Part shown: positions 54,671-63,567 of the stretch, in pieces
Numbering within the stretch: the first letter of the stretch is position 1
Layout: each line of letters starts with the position of its first letter
NCBI GenBank assembly: GCA_050246635.1
Contig: JBFWVR010000006.1
Span: 62,001-126,000 of the forward strand
Length of the DNA: 64,000 nt
Reading direction: 5' to 3'
DNA from: JBFWVR01 sp050246635
GTDB taxonomy: Bacteria; Acidobacteriota; Vicinamibacteria; Vicinamibacterales; UBA2999
The notes under the pieces: model-generated
What the model was told of the DNA's origin: nothing
What the model saw: the letters and a program-made list of their open reading frames with translations, nothing else
Database searches by the model: none
Made by a program: the position numbers and the translations under genes

Positions 54671-56329
54671 ATGTCGCGGGAGACGCTCGAAGTCGACGTG
54701 CTGATCGTGGGCGGGGGACCGGCGGGGTTGTCCGCCGCCCTCCGGCTCGCCCAGCTCCAGAAGGACAAGGGCGGCGAGCCGCTCGCGATTGCGGTGGTCG
54801 AGAAGGCCCGCGAGGCGGGCGCGCACCAGCTGTCGGGCGCGCTGCTCGACCCGTCGTCGTTGCGCGACCTGATCCCGGACTTCCAGGCGAAGGGGGCGCC
54901 CCTCGAGACCGAGGTGCACTCCGACAACATCTACTTCCTCACGCCGCGGCACAAGCTGCGGTTCCCGATCACGCCGCCGCCGTTCCAGAACCACGGCAAC
55001 TACATCATCTCGCTCAACCGGTTCACGAAGTGGCTGGCCGAGCAGGTGGAGGCCGAGGGCATCGACCTGTTCTTCGGGTTCGCCGGCCAGTCGGTGCTCA
55101 TCGAGGACGGCAAGGTCGTCGGCGTCCGGACCGGCGACCGCGGGATCGGCAAACACGGCGAGCAGAAGGGCGCGTACGAACCAGGCGCCGACATCCGCGC
55201 GAAGGTCACGATCTTCGCCGATGGCGTGCGGGGCCACCTGACGAAGGAGCTGATGCGCACGCTCCAGCTCGCCGACGAGGCGCATCCCGCCGAGTTCGCG
55301 ATCGGGCTCAAGGAGCTCTGGGAGATCCCGGCCGACCGGCTCGAGGCCGGCACCGTGATCCACACGCTCGGGTTCCCGCTGCGTGAGGAAGAGTTCGGCG
55401 GCAGCTGGTTCTACGTGATGCCCGGCGGCCGGGTGTCGATCGGCTTCGTCGTCGGCCTCGACTACAAGGACCCGCTGTTCGATCCGCACGCGGCGTTCCA
55501 GCGGTTCAAGACGCACCCGTACATCGCCAGCCTGCTCGAGGGCGGGCAGATGGTCCGCTACGGCGCCAAGGCGCTGCCGGAGGGCGGGTGGAACACGATG
55601 CCGCAGCTCGCGTTCGACGGCGGGCTGATCGTCGGCGATGCGGCCAACATGGTGAACTCGATGCGCCTCAAGGGCATCCACCTCGCCATGCGGAGCGGCA
55701 TGCACGCCGCCGAGGCCGCCTTCGCGGCGGTCCGGGCCGATGACGTCTCGGCCGCGGCGCTCGACGTGTACCGGACCCTCGTCGAGACCGGCCCCATCCG
55801 CGACGAGCTCTACCCGGTGCGCAACGTCCACCAGGCGTTCGGCGCGGGCCTCGTCGCCGGCTCGTTGTTCGCCGGGCTGACGATGGCCACCGGTGGCCGG
55901 CTGCAGGGCGATCTCGAGGGCCATCCCGGACACACGCGGCTGCGCACGCTCGACGCGTACTACGGCATGGACAAGGAAGACATCCTGCGCGGCTCGAACG
56001 CGGTGGTGCCCGACCGCCAGCTCACGTTCGACAAGACGACCAGCGTCCACTACGCGGCCACGGCGCACGACGAGGACCAGCCCGTGCACCTGCTGGTCCA
56101 CACCGAGGTCTGTCACACCATCTGCGGGCAGGAGTTCGGCCACCCCTGCGTGCGCTTCTGCCCGGCGAACGTCTACGAGATGGTCGACAACGGCGCCGGC
56201 GGGCGCCGGCTGCAGATCAACGCGTCCAACTGCGTGCACTGCAAGACCTGCGACATCATGGACCCCTACGGCGTGATCACCTGGGTGGCACCCGAAGGCG
56301 GGGGCGGTCCGCAGTACGACGGCATGTAG
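54671..56329 (+). CDS. Electron-transfer flavoprotein-ubiquinone oxidoreductase
   Basis: 552-aa membrane-associated FAD/Fe-S protein. VDVLIVGGGPAGLSAALRLA is the FAD Rossmann motif. C-terminal cluster cysteines appear in CPANVYEM and NASNCVHCKTCDIMDP (4Fe-4S). It passes electrons from ETF to the quinone pool, here menaquinone judging by the mqn cluster. The start is ATG 54671, AGGAGG upstream. Confidence 0.93.
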   Translation: MSRETLEVDVLIVGGGPAGLSAALRLAQLQKDKGGEPLAIAVVEKAREAGAHQLSGALLDPSSLRDLIPDFQAKGAPLETEVHSDNIYFLTPRHKLRFPITPPPFQNHGNYIISLNRFTKWLAEQVEAEGIDLFFGFAGQSVLIEDGKVVGVRTGDRGIGKHGEQKGAYEPGADIRAKVTIFADGVRGHLTKELMRTLQLADEAHPAEFAIGLKELWEIPADRLEAGTVIHTLGFPLREEEFGGSWFYVMPGGRVSIGFVVGLDYKDPLFDPHAAFQRFKTHPYIASLLEGGQMVRYGAKALPEGGWNTMPQLAFDGGLIVGDAANMVNSMRLKGIHLAMRSGMHAAEAAFAAVRADDVSAAALDVYRTLVETGPIRDELYPVRNVHQAFGAGLVAGSLFAGLTMATGGRLQGDLEGHPGHTRLRTLDAYYGMDKEDILRGSNAVVPDRQLTFDKTTSVHYAATAHDEDQPVHLLVHTEVCHTICGQEFGHPCVRFCPANVYEMVDNGAGGRRLQINASNCVHCKTCDIMDPYGVITWVAPEGGGGPQYDGM

Positions 56330-56350
56330 GGCGGCGGGCCCCCGAGGTCG

Positions 56351-57034
56351 ATGCCAGGGAGTCCCGAAACGCCGGCGTGGCGCGCGTCGCGGAAGCGGCG
56401 GGCCGAGCTCGCGCTGATCAGCGGGCTCGGGTATCCACTCCTGGCCGGGCTCGGCGCCACTTACCGTTACCGCGTGGAGGGGCTCGAGCACCTGCGGGCG
56501 GCCGAGCGGCTCGGCCGGCCCATCCACGCCTTCTGGCACGGCCGCATCCTGCCCGGCACCATCTACTTCAAGCGCCGCGGCATCGTCGTCATCACGAGCG
56601 AGAACTTCGACGGCGAGTGGATCGCGCGCATCATCACGAAGTTCGGCTACGGCACCGCGCGCGGGTCGAGCTCGCGCGGCGCGCGGCGCGCCATGCTGCA
56701 GCTCGTGCGTGAGGTGCGCGACCGGCCCGTTGCCTTCACCCTCGACGGCCCGCGGGGGCCGGCACGCGTGGCCCAGCCCGGCGCGGTCTGGCTGTCGAAG
56801 GCGACCGGGAACCCCGTGATACCCTTTCACCTCGAAGCCGACCGGGCGTGGACGATGGGCAGCTGGGACCGCACCCAGATCCCGAAGCCGTTCGCGCGCG
56901 TGGCGCTCGCCTTTGCCGAGCCGTTCGTCGTGCCGCGAACCGCCGGCGAGGAGGCCCTGGCAGGCGCCTGCCGGCGGCTCGAGGACGCGCTCGCCGCCTG
57001 CGAGGCGCGCTGCCAGGCCCTGCTGCGCGGGTGA
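56351..57034 (+). CDS. DUF374 lysophospholipid acyltransferase-family protein
   Basis: 227 aa. AT-fold with HAFWHGRILPG (H-x4-D-like motif as in LpxL/PlsC relatives) and the conserved FTLDGPRGP. The DUF374 family occurs near lipid A genes. A lipid A or KDO acyl transfer role is possible, not shown. Confidence 0.8.
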   Translation: MPGSPETPAWRASRKRRAELALISGLGYPLLAGLGATYRYRVEGLEHLRAAERLGRPIHAFWHGRILPGTIYFKRRGIVVITSENFDGEWIARIITKFGYGTARGSSSRGARRAMLQLVREVRDRPVAFTLDGPRGPARVAQPGAVWLSKATGNPVIPFHLEADRAWTMGSWDRTQIPKPFARVALAFAEPFVVPRTAGEEALAGACRRLEDALAACEARCQALLRG

Positions 57035-57066
57035 CGCGCGGCCGCCCCAGGAGTGCCACCAGCCCG

Positions 57067-58110
57067 ATGCTCACCGTCGTCACCTCCGCGCGTTTCGAGG
57101 ACCACCTGACGCCACCCGGGCATCCCGAGCGCGTGGAACGCGCCGTGGCCATGCGCGAGGTCGTCTCGCGGTGGGCCGAGGCCGATGGCGCGGTCGCCGA
57201 GCCGGACCCGGCCACCGACGTCGACCTGCTGCGGGTGCACGACGCCGATCACGTGCAGCTGGTGAGCGGGACGCGCGGACGGGCGGTGATGCTCGACGCC
57301 GACACCTTCACCTCACCCGAGTCGGATCTCGTCGCACGCCTGGCCGCCGGCGCGGTGATGCGGGGGGTGGATCTCGTGCTCGATGGCAGCGCGGGATCGC
57401 GGGCACTGGCGGTCGTGCGGCCGCCCGGGCACCACGCGGAAGCCGACAAGGCGATGGGCTTCTGCCTCTACAACTCGATCGCGGTCGGCGCGGCCTACGC
57501 GCGATCGCGCGGCCTGTCGCGCGTCGCCATCATGGACTACGACGTCCACCACGGGAACGGCACCCAGTGGATCTTCTACGAGGATCCCTCGGTGCTGTTC
57601 GTCTCGACGCACCAGTTTCCCTTCTATCCGGGAACGGGCGCGGCGGGGGAGGCAGGCCGCGACGCGGGGGAGGGCTTCACGGTCAACGTGCCGCTCGAGG
57701 CCGGCGCGACCGACGCGGATTACGACCTCGTGTTCCGCGAAGCGGTTCTGCCGGCGCTGGCGTGGTATCGGCCGGAACTGCTGCTCGTCTCCGCCGGGTT
57801 CGACGCGCACGAGCGGGATCCCCTGGCCTACATGCGGATGTCCACGGAGGGGTATGCGCGCCTGACGGCCCGCCTGCTCGCCTTCGCCGACGAGGCGACG
57901 GCGGGGCGGGTGGTGTTCGTGACCGAGGGCGGCTACGACCTGCACGCGCTCCGGGACTGCCTCGGCGCGGTGACGGACCTGCTGTCCGGACACCGCACCG
58001 TGGATCTCACCCGGCCGGCGCCAGGCGACGACCGCCGCGGGCGCGAGGCGCTCGGTGCGGTCCTGGATCGGCACGGCCGCCGGTGGGCAGGTGGCTCGCC
58101 CGCCGTCTGA
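57067..58110 (+). CDS. Histone-deacetylase-superfamily protein
   Basis: 347 aa. Zn-deacetylase fold: RPPGHHAEADKAMGFCLYNS (active-site His pair), MDYDVHHGNGTQWIF and VSAGFDAHERDP supply the metal ligands. The family includes acetoin-utilisation AcuC and acetylpolyamine amidohydrolases. The substrate is unknown. It sits in a cluster with no related genes. Confidence 0.88.
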   Translation: MLTVVTSARFEDHLTPPGHPERVERAVAMREVVSRWAEADGAVAEPDPATDVDLLRVHDADHVQLVSGTRGRAVMLDADTFTSPESDLVARLAAGAVMRGVDLVLDGSAGSRALAVVRPPGHHAEADKAMGFCLYNSIAVGAAYARSRGLSRVAIMDYDVHHGNGTQWIFYEDPSVLFVSTHQFPFYPGTGAAGEAGRDAGEGFTVNVPLEAGATDADYDLVFREAVLPALAWYRPELLLVSAGFDAHERDPLAYMRMSTEGYARLTARLLAFADEATAGRVVFVTEGGYDLHALRDCLGAVTDLLSGHRTVDLTRPAPGDDRRGREALGAVLDRHGRRWAGGSPAV

Positions 58111-58149
58111 TATCCTTGAGGGATCAACCGCCAACCCGGGACGCTGACC

Positions 58150-60645
58150 GTGTCTGACTATCGCCCGCAGGATCTCGACAGGAAGTGGCAGAAGCGCTGG
58201 GACGACGCCCAGGCCTTCGAGGTCACCGAAGATCCGTCGAAGCCCAAGTTCTACTGCCTCGAGATGTTCGCGTATCCCTCCGGGCACGCGCACGTGGGGC
58301 ACGTCCGCAACTACATCATCGGCGACATCGTCGCGCGGTACAAGCGGCTCACGGGCTTCAACGTGCTGCACCCGTTCGGGTGGGACGCCTTCGGCCTGCC
58401 GGCCGAGAACGCGGCCATCAAGCACGGCATCCACCCCGAGACGTCCACCCTCGGCAACATCTCGCACATGAAGGGGCAGCTCCAGCGGCTGGGGATCAGC
58501 TACGCCTGGGGCCGGGAGCTCGCCACCTGCCTGCCGGATTACTACCGGTGGAACCAGTGGCTCTTCACCCGGATGTACGAGCGTGGGCTGGCGTACCGGC
58601 GCCGGTCGACGGTCAACTGGTGCCCGAGTTGCCAGACGGTCCTGGCGAACGAGCAGGTCGTCGACGGCGCCTGCTGGCGGTGCGGGACCCCCGTGACGCA
58701 GAAGGACCTCGAGCAGTGGTTCTTCCGGATTACCGCGTACGCCGACGACCTGCTGGCGGGGATCGACGGGCTGACGAAGTGGCCCGAGAAGGTCCTCACG
58801 ATGCAGCGCAACTGGATTGGGCGCTCGGAAGGCGCGCGTGTCCGGTTCGCCCTGCAGGGGGGCGGCTCCGAAGACGCCCTCGAAGTGTTCACGACGCGCA
58901 TCGACACGATCTACGGCGCGACGTTCGTGCTGCTGGCGCCGGAGCACGCGCTGGTCTCGCGCTTCGCGGACGAGTCGGAGGATCCGGACGGCTTCCGGGC
59001 CAGGGCGATGCGGTTCCGGTCGCAGGACCGGGCGGCCCGTATCAGCGGCGAGGTCGAGAAGGAGGGGTTCTTCACCGGCCGGTATGCGGTCAACCCGTTC
59101 ACGGGCCGGCCGGTGCCGATCTGGGTCGCCAACTTCGTGCTCGGCGAGTACGGCACGGGCGCGGTGATGGCCGTGCCGGCGCATGACCAGCGCGACTTCG
59201 AGTTCGCGCGCAAGTACGACCTCCCCGTGACGGTGGTCGTGCGCCCGGCCGACGCCGAGGTGCCCGATGCGGCCGCGTTGACCGAGGCGGCGTCGGGTGA
59301 TGGCGTGCTGGTGCACTCGGCGGAGTGGGACGGACTCGGCTCGGACGAGGCGCGGGCGAAACTGACGGCCGAGGCGGCACGCCGCGGCATCGGCGAAGGC
59401 ACGGTCCAGTACCGGTTGAAGGACTGGGGCATCTCGCGCCAGCGCTACTGGGGCACGCCGATCCCGATGATCTACTGCGACAGGGACGGCGTCGTGCCGG
59501 TGCCGGACGACCAGCTGCCGGTGTTGCTGCCGCAGATCACCCAGTTCAGCGGCCGCGGCGACTCGCCGCTGGCGCAGGTGCCCGAGTTCGTCAACGTGAC
59601 CTGCCCGAAGTGCGGGGGGCCGGCCCGGCGCGAGACGGACACGATGGACACGTTCGTCGACTCGTCCTGGTACTTCTACCGCTTCGCCGACGCGCACAAC
59701 GACCAGTTGCCCTTCGATCCCGCGAAGGTCAACTACTGGTGCCCGGTCGACTTCTACAGCGGCGGTGTCGAGCACGCCATCCTGCACCTGATCTACTCGC
59801 GCTTCTTCGCGCGCGTGTATCACGACCTGGGCATGGTCGACCACACCGAGCCCTTCGAGCACCTGCTGACGCAGGGCATGGTGCTGAAGGACGGCGCCGT
59901 GATGTCGAAGTCGAAGGGCAACGTCGTCGACCCGGACACGATGCTCCAGAAGTTCGGGGCCGACGCGCTCCGGCTCTACGTGATGTTCGTCGCGCCGCCC
60001 GAGAAGGAAGTGGAGTGGACCGACTCGGGGCTGGAGGGCAGCTATCGCTTCCTCTGGCGTGTCTGGCGGATTGCCGACCAGTGGCGCACGGCAGCCACGG
60101 AGCCGGGGCTCGGGATGCCCGCCCAGTCGGACCTGCCGGCGGCGGAGCGCGCCCTGCGGCGCAAGACGCACGACACGATCCGCCGGGTCACCGCCGACAT
60201 CGACGTGCGCAAGCAGTTCAACACCGCGGTGTCGGCGATGATGGAGCTGGTCAACGACCTCTATGCCTTCACCGACGCGGCGGGTGAGACGCCGACACCG
60301 GCGGCGGCCGCCGTGGCACGCGAGGCGGTCGAGGCCCTCATTGTGATGCTCTCGCCCTTCGCGCCGCACTCGGCCGAGGAGCTGTGGGAGCGGTACGGGC
60401 ACCAGGGGGGCCTGATGGCCGCGGCATGGCCGGTGTTCGACGCGGACGTCGCGAAGGCCGAGGCGGTCGTCATCCCCGTGCAGGTGAACGGCAAGGTCCG
60501 TGCGCGGATTTCGGCGGCGCCGGACGCCCCGGCGGACGAACTCGAGCGGCTGGCACGCGAGGCCGTGGCTGCGCACATCGAGGGCAAGACGGTCCGGAAG
60601 GTCGTCGTGGCCCAGGGGCGCCTCGTGAGCGTCGTAGTAGGGTAA
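58150..60645 (+). CDS. leuS: Leucyl-tRNA synthetase
   Basis: 831 aa class Ia synthetase. HIGH-like motif HVGHVRNY near residue 45, zinc ribbon CPSCQTVLANE..CWRCG, CP1 editing domain (FTTRIDTIYGATFVLL), and the KMSKS motif MSKSK (585-589). GTG start. Part of the conserved leuS-lptE-holA block. Confidence 0.96.
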   Translation: MSDYRPQDLDRKWQKRWDDAQAFEVTEDPSKPKFYCLEMFAYPSGHAHVGHVRNYIIGDIVARYKRLTGFNVLHPFGWDAFGLPAENAAIKHGIHPETSTLGNISHMKGQLQRLGISYAWGRELATCLPDYYRWNQWLFTRMYERGLAYRRRSTVNWCPSCQTVLANEQVVDGACWRCGTPVTQKDLEQWFFRITAYADDLLAGIDGLTKWPEKVLTMQRNWIGRSEGARVRFALQGGGSEDALEVFTTRIDTIYGATFVLLAPEHALVSRFADESEDPDGFRARAMRFRSQDRAARISGEVEKEGFFTGRYAVNPFTGRPVPIWVANFVLGEYGTGAVMAVPAHDQRDFEFARKYDLPVTVVVRPADAEVPDAAALTEAASGDGVLVHSAEWDGLGSDEARAKLTAEAARRGIGEGTVQYRLKDWGISRQRYWGTPIPMIYCDRDGVVPVPDDQLPVLLPQITQFSGRGDSPLAQVPEFVNVTCPKCGGPARRETDTMDTFVDSSWYFYRFADAHNDQLPFDPAKVNYWCPVDFYSGGVEHAILHLIYSRFFARVYHDLGMVDHTEPFEHLLTQGMVLKDGAVMSKSKGNVVDPDTMLQKFGADALRLYVMFVAPPEKEVEWTDSGLEGSYRFLWRVWRIADQWRTAATEPGLGMPAQSDLPAAERALRRKTHDTIRRVTADIDVRKQFNTAVSAMMELVNDLYAFTDAAGETPTPAAAAVAREAVEALIVMLSPFAPHSAEELWERYGHQGGLMAAAWPVFDADVAKAEAVVIPVQVNGKVRARISAAPDAPADELERLAREAVAAHIEGKTVRKVVVAQGRLVSVVVG

Positions 60646-60649
60646 GGGC

Positions 60650-61213
60650 ATGAAAGGGCAGCGCGGAGTCGATCGGCGGACGGTGCTGGCGGCGGTTCCC
60701 GCGGCGGCGGCAGGGCTGGCCCTGGCCGGGTGCGGCTACTCGCTGGCCGGCCGCGGGTCGTTCCTGCCGGGCTACATCCAGAGCATCGGGATCCCGATGT
60801 TCGAGAACCGGACGCCGTACATCACCGTCGAGCAGGTCTTCACCGAGAAGGTCCGGATCGAGTTCCAGAGCCGTGGCCGGTACACGGTGCTGCCCACCGC
60901 CGAGGGCGCCGACGGCGTCGTGCGGGGGGAGGTGATGGGCATCTCGGCGACGCCCGCGGGCTTCACCGACGCACAACTGGCGACGCGGTACCGGTTCACG
61001 GTCGTGGTCAGCGTCTCGTTGTACGACACGCAGGCCCAGAAGACGCTCTGGGAGAACCCCGCGCTGAGCTTCAGCGACGAGTACGAGCTCGCCAGCCGCG
61101 CCAGCACGTCACTCGACGCCGCGGCGTTCCTCGACCAGGAGCGCGCCGCCATCGACCGCCTGTCCACCGACTTCGCGCGCAGCGTGGTCTCCGCAATCCT
61201 CGAGGCCTTCTGA
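60650..61213 (+). CDS. lptE: LPS assembly lipoprotein LptE-like
   Basis: 187 aa. Twin-arginine-like DRRTVLAAV precedes the hydrophobic stretch and lipobox LAGC at about residue 28. The mature part (GCGYSLAGRGSFLPGYIQSI) has the typical LptE/DUF799 start. It would plug and support LptD at the outer membrane. It starts 4 nt after leuS. Confidence 0.86.
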   Translation: MKGQRGVDRRTVLAAVPAAAAGLALAGCGYSLAGRGSFLPGYIQSIGIPMFENRTPYITVEQVFTEKVRIEFQSRGRYTVLPTAEGADGVVRGEVMGISATPAGFTDAQLATRYRFTVVVSVSLYDTQAQKTLWENPALSFSDEYELASRASTSLDAAAFLDQERAAIDRLSTDFARSVVSAILEAF

Positions 61214-61238
61214 CGCGGGGACAGGCGAAGGCCCGAGC

Positions 61239-62264
61239 GTGAAGCCCATGAAGCCCGCCGAGGCGCGTGCCCAGATTGCCAGCGGCGAGACCGCGCCGTT
61301 GTACCTGCTCGAAGGCGACGATCCGCAGTCGCGCCACGACCTTGCGATCGAGTTCGCGAGCCTCGTGGACGAGGGCCTGCAGGCGTTCAACGTCGAGAGC
61401 TTCTACGCCAACGAGGCCACGGCCGCCGCGAGCCGTGACCAGATGCTCGGCGCCATCCTTGCCACCGCGCGCACGCTGCCGATGATGGCGCCACGCCGCG
61501 TGATCGTCGTCCACGAGGCGGAGCGGCTGCTGGCGCCCCGCAAGGCGAAGGACGAGGACGCGCCGGCCCTGCACCCGGCCGGCAAGCGGAAGCGGGCCCT
61601 GACCCCGGCCGAGGAGCTCGAAGCCTACATCGAGGACCCGGAGCCGCTCACCACGCTGGTTTTCGACGCGGGGTCCCTCGACGGCAACCGGCGCCTCGTG
61701 AAGCTGCTGCGGAAGAAGGCCGCCGTGGTGGACTGCGGCTCCCTGGAGTCGCCGGCCGAGGCGGCCCGCTGGATCCAGAAGCGCCTCGAGAAGGACGAGC
61801 TCGGCATCGACCAGAAGGCCGTCGGACTGCTGCTCGAGACCACCGGGCTCAGCCTCGGCCGCATCCGCGCCGAGGTCGAGAAGCTCGTCCTGTATGCCGC
61901 CGGCGAGTCGGCCATCACCGTCGCGCACGTCCGCGACCTCGTGCTGCCGCAGAGCGAGCCGGGGGAGGACTTCGCCCTCGGCAAGGCCATCTGGAACGGC
62001 AACGCCGCCGCCGCGCTTCGCGAGGTCGGGGCGCAGTTCGAGGCAGGCGCGCCTGCTCCGATGGTGCTCGGGCAGATCCGCGCGGCGGCCATCCGGTTGC
62101 GGCCCGATTCCCGCGTCAAGCCGGGCATGGACGCGGTGTTCCGGACCGACCTGGCGATCAAGTCCTCGGGGGGGGAGCCGCGTTTCCTGCTGGAGCGGCT
62201 CGTCATCGAGCTCTGCGCCGGTGGGAGCGGCCAGGCGTCGGGGCCACGCTGGGGCCGACGGTAA
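61239..62264 (+). CDS. holA: DNA polymerase III subunit delta
   Basis: 341 aa clamp-loader delta. It starts EARAQIASGETAPLYLLEGDD, a typical HolA opening, then MAPRRVIVVHEAERLL and the C-terminal helical collar domain. GTG 61239 or ATG 61248 may be the start. It ends the leuS-lptE-holA set. Confidence 0.9.
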   Translation: MKPMKPAEARAQIASGETAPLYLLEGDDPQSRHDLAIEFASLVDEGLQAFNVESFYANEATAAASRDQMLGAILATARTLPMMAPRRVIVVHEAERLLAPRKAKDEDAPALHPAGKRKRALTPAEELEAYIEDPEPLTTLVFDAGSLDGNRRLVKLLRKKAAVVDCGSLESPAEAARWIQKRLEKDELGIDQKAVGLLLETTGLSLGRIRAEVEKLVLYAAGESAITVAHVRDLVLPQSEPGEDFALGKAIWNGNAAAALREVGAQFEAGAPAPMVLGQIRAAAIRLRPDSRVKPGMDAVFRTDLAIKSSGGEPRFLLERLVIELCAGGSGQASGPRWGRR

Positions 62265-62282
62265 AACGCGACGAGGGAAGTA

Positions 62283-62374
62283 GGGACAGTCCCCATTCTT
62301 CTGGAGCCGGCGAAAAGGGCGACAGTCCCCATTTCCACCTGAGCAGTGAGGAAATGGCGACAGTCCCCTTTTTC
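62283..62374. repeat. Three CGACAGTCCCC-type repeats between convergent genes
   Basis: Copies at 62283, 62319 and 62357, each about 18 nt (G(G/C)GACAGTCCCC followed by a T-rich tail). CCATTTCC (62329-62336) pairs with GGAAATGG (62350-62357) and CCGGCGAAAAGG pairs imperfectly with CCTTTTTCGCCGG, so the block folds into hairpins between holA and rpsT. Confidence 0.75.
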
Positions 62375-62468
62375 GCCGGAGCCGGAGCCGGCCCCGTACA
62401 GACGTCACCGTCCAGGCCGGCGGACCGGGCTGGACGGTGCGGGTTCGATTTCGGGCGGGAAGGGCGGG

Positions 62469-62741
62469 CTAGGCCGCGGCGCCGGTCTTGATCCGGGCCA
62501 CGAGGCGCGACTTGTAGCGCGACGCGGTGTTCTTGTGGATGATGCCCTTGGTGGCCATCTTGTCCACGAGCGACTGCGTCTTGCTCAGCATGCCCTTGGC
62601 GGCCTCGATATCACCGGCGTCGAGCGCCTTGCGGATGGCCTTGAGGCCGGTCCGGAGCTTGGAGCGGAATTCCCGGTTGTGCTCGCGCCGCTTGACGTTC
62701 TGCCGGTTGGCCTTCAGGCCCGACTTCGTTCTCTTCGCCAC
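62469..62741 (-). CDS. rpsT: 30S ribosomal protein S20
   Basis: 90 aa. MAKRTKSGLKANRQNVKRRE-type basic N-terminus, helical throughout, with the conserved GIIHKNTASRYKSRL. It binds 16S rRNA helix 9 and 44 regions. Confidence 0.95.
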   Translation of the reverse strand: MAKRTKSGLKANRQNVKRREHNREFRSKLRTGLKAIRKALDAGDIEAAKGMLSKTQSLVDKMATKGIIHKNTASRYKSRLVARIKTGAAA

Positions 62742-62793
62742 GTCTACTGATCCCCTTCGTCTGGAACGCTCGAAACCCCAAGGATAGCACAGC

Positions 62794-63507
62794 TTACCAG
62801 CGCCGGACCACCTCGTAGGCCACCCCGGCCGGCGGCTGGTTGGAGTACCGCGGCACGGGCCGGCCGTCCACGACCTCGATCCACTTGTAGATGGCCGTGG
62901 GCGAGGGAGCCAGCGGAGCTGCCCCGGCCGCTCCCGTCACTTTCTTCACGTAATTGCGCGTTTCCCGGTAGGGCGGGACGGCATCGCCGTAGCGCGCCAC
63001 GGTGCCGGGGCCGGCGTTGTAGGCGGCAAGCGCCAGCTCGACATCGTCCTCGTAGCGGTCGAGCAGCTGCCGGAGGTAGGTCACCCCGGCCCGGATGTTG
63101 TCCTCGGGATGGAACGGATCGGCCAGCCCGAGATCCCGGGCCGTGTCCGGCATGATCTGCATGAGCCCGGCCGCGCCCCTCGGGGACACGGCGTTCGGGT
63201 CGAACCCCGATTCGACCTGGATGACGGCCCGGACCAGGTCGGGAGACACCCGGTGGGTGCGGGCGTGACGCGTGATGATGGCGTCGAACTCGTGATGGCC
63301 ACCGGGACCGGCCGCGCGTGTGGCTCGCAGGGCCGCCCCAGGCACCTCGAACGTGGCTGGAGCCTCGGTGCCCTTCTGGGGCTCGTCCGAGAGGACCAGC
63401 GTGCCACGCGCGTCTCGCCACGCGTAGATCTGGGCCTCGGCCGGCAGGGCCAGCCCGAGCAGGCACAGGGTGGCGAGGAGCAGGGAGGGGGTTCGCACGG
63501 CCGGCAT
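62794..63507 (-). CDS. Lytic transglycosylase with N-terminal DUF4124-like domain
   Basis: 237 aa. Signal peptide (cleavage near PAEAQ), a short DUF4124-like strand domain (YAWRDARGTLVLSDEPQ), then SLT domain: catalytic Glu in VIQVESGFDPNAVSPRGAAG, LMQIMPDTARDLG and LAAYNAGPG. It cleaves peptidoglycan to 1,6-anhydromuropeptides. Its start lies 60 nt beyond the end of the alaS C-terminus (same strand). Confidence 0.9.
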   Translation of the reverse strand: MPAVRTPSLLLATLCLLGLALPAEAQIYAWRDARGTLVLSDEPQKGTEAPATFEVPGAALRATRAAGPGGHHEFDAIITRHARTHRVSPDLVRAVIQVESGFDPNAVSPRGAAGLMQIMPDTARDLGLADPFHPEDNIRAGVTYLRQLLDRYEDDVELALAAYNAGPGTVARYGDAVPPYRETRNYVKKVTGAAGAAPLAPSPTAIYKWIEVVDGRPVPRYSNQPPAGVAYEVVRRW

Positions 63508-63567
63508 CGAGTCTACCGCGTTATCGGCCGGAAGGGGCGCCAGCGCGAGCCGGGCGCCCCGCCAGCC

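Noticed and set aside
57313..60651. An 1112-codon open frame on the minus strand
   Set aside because: It is an antisense shadow of leuS and the HDAC-like gene; no motif and low-complexity Arg/Val/Gly-rich composition.
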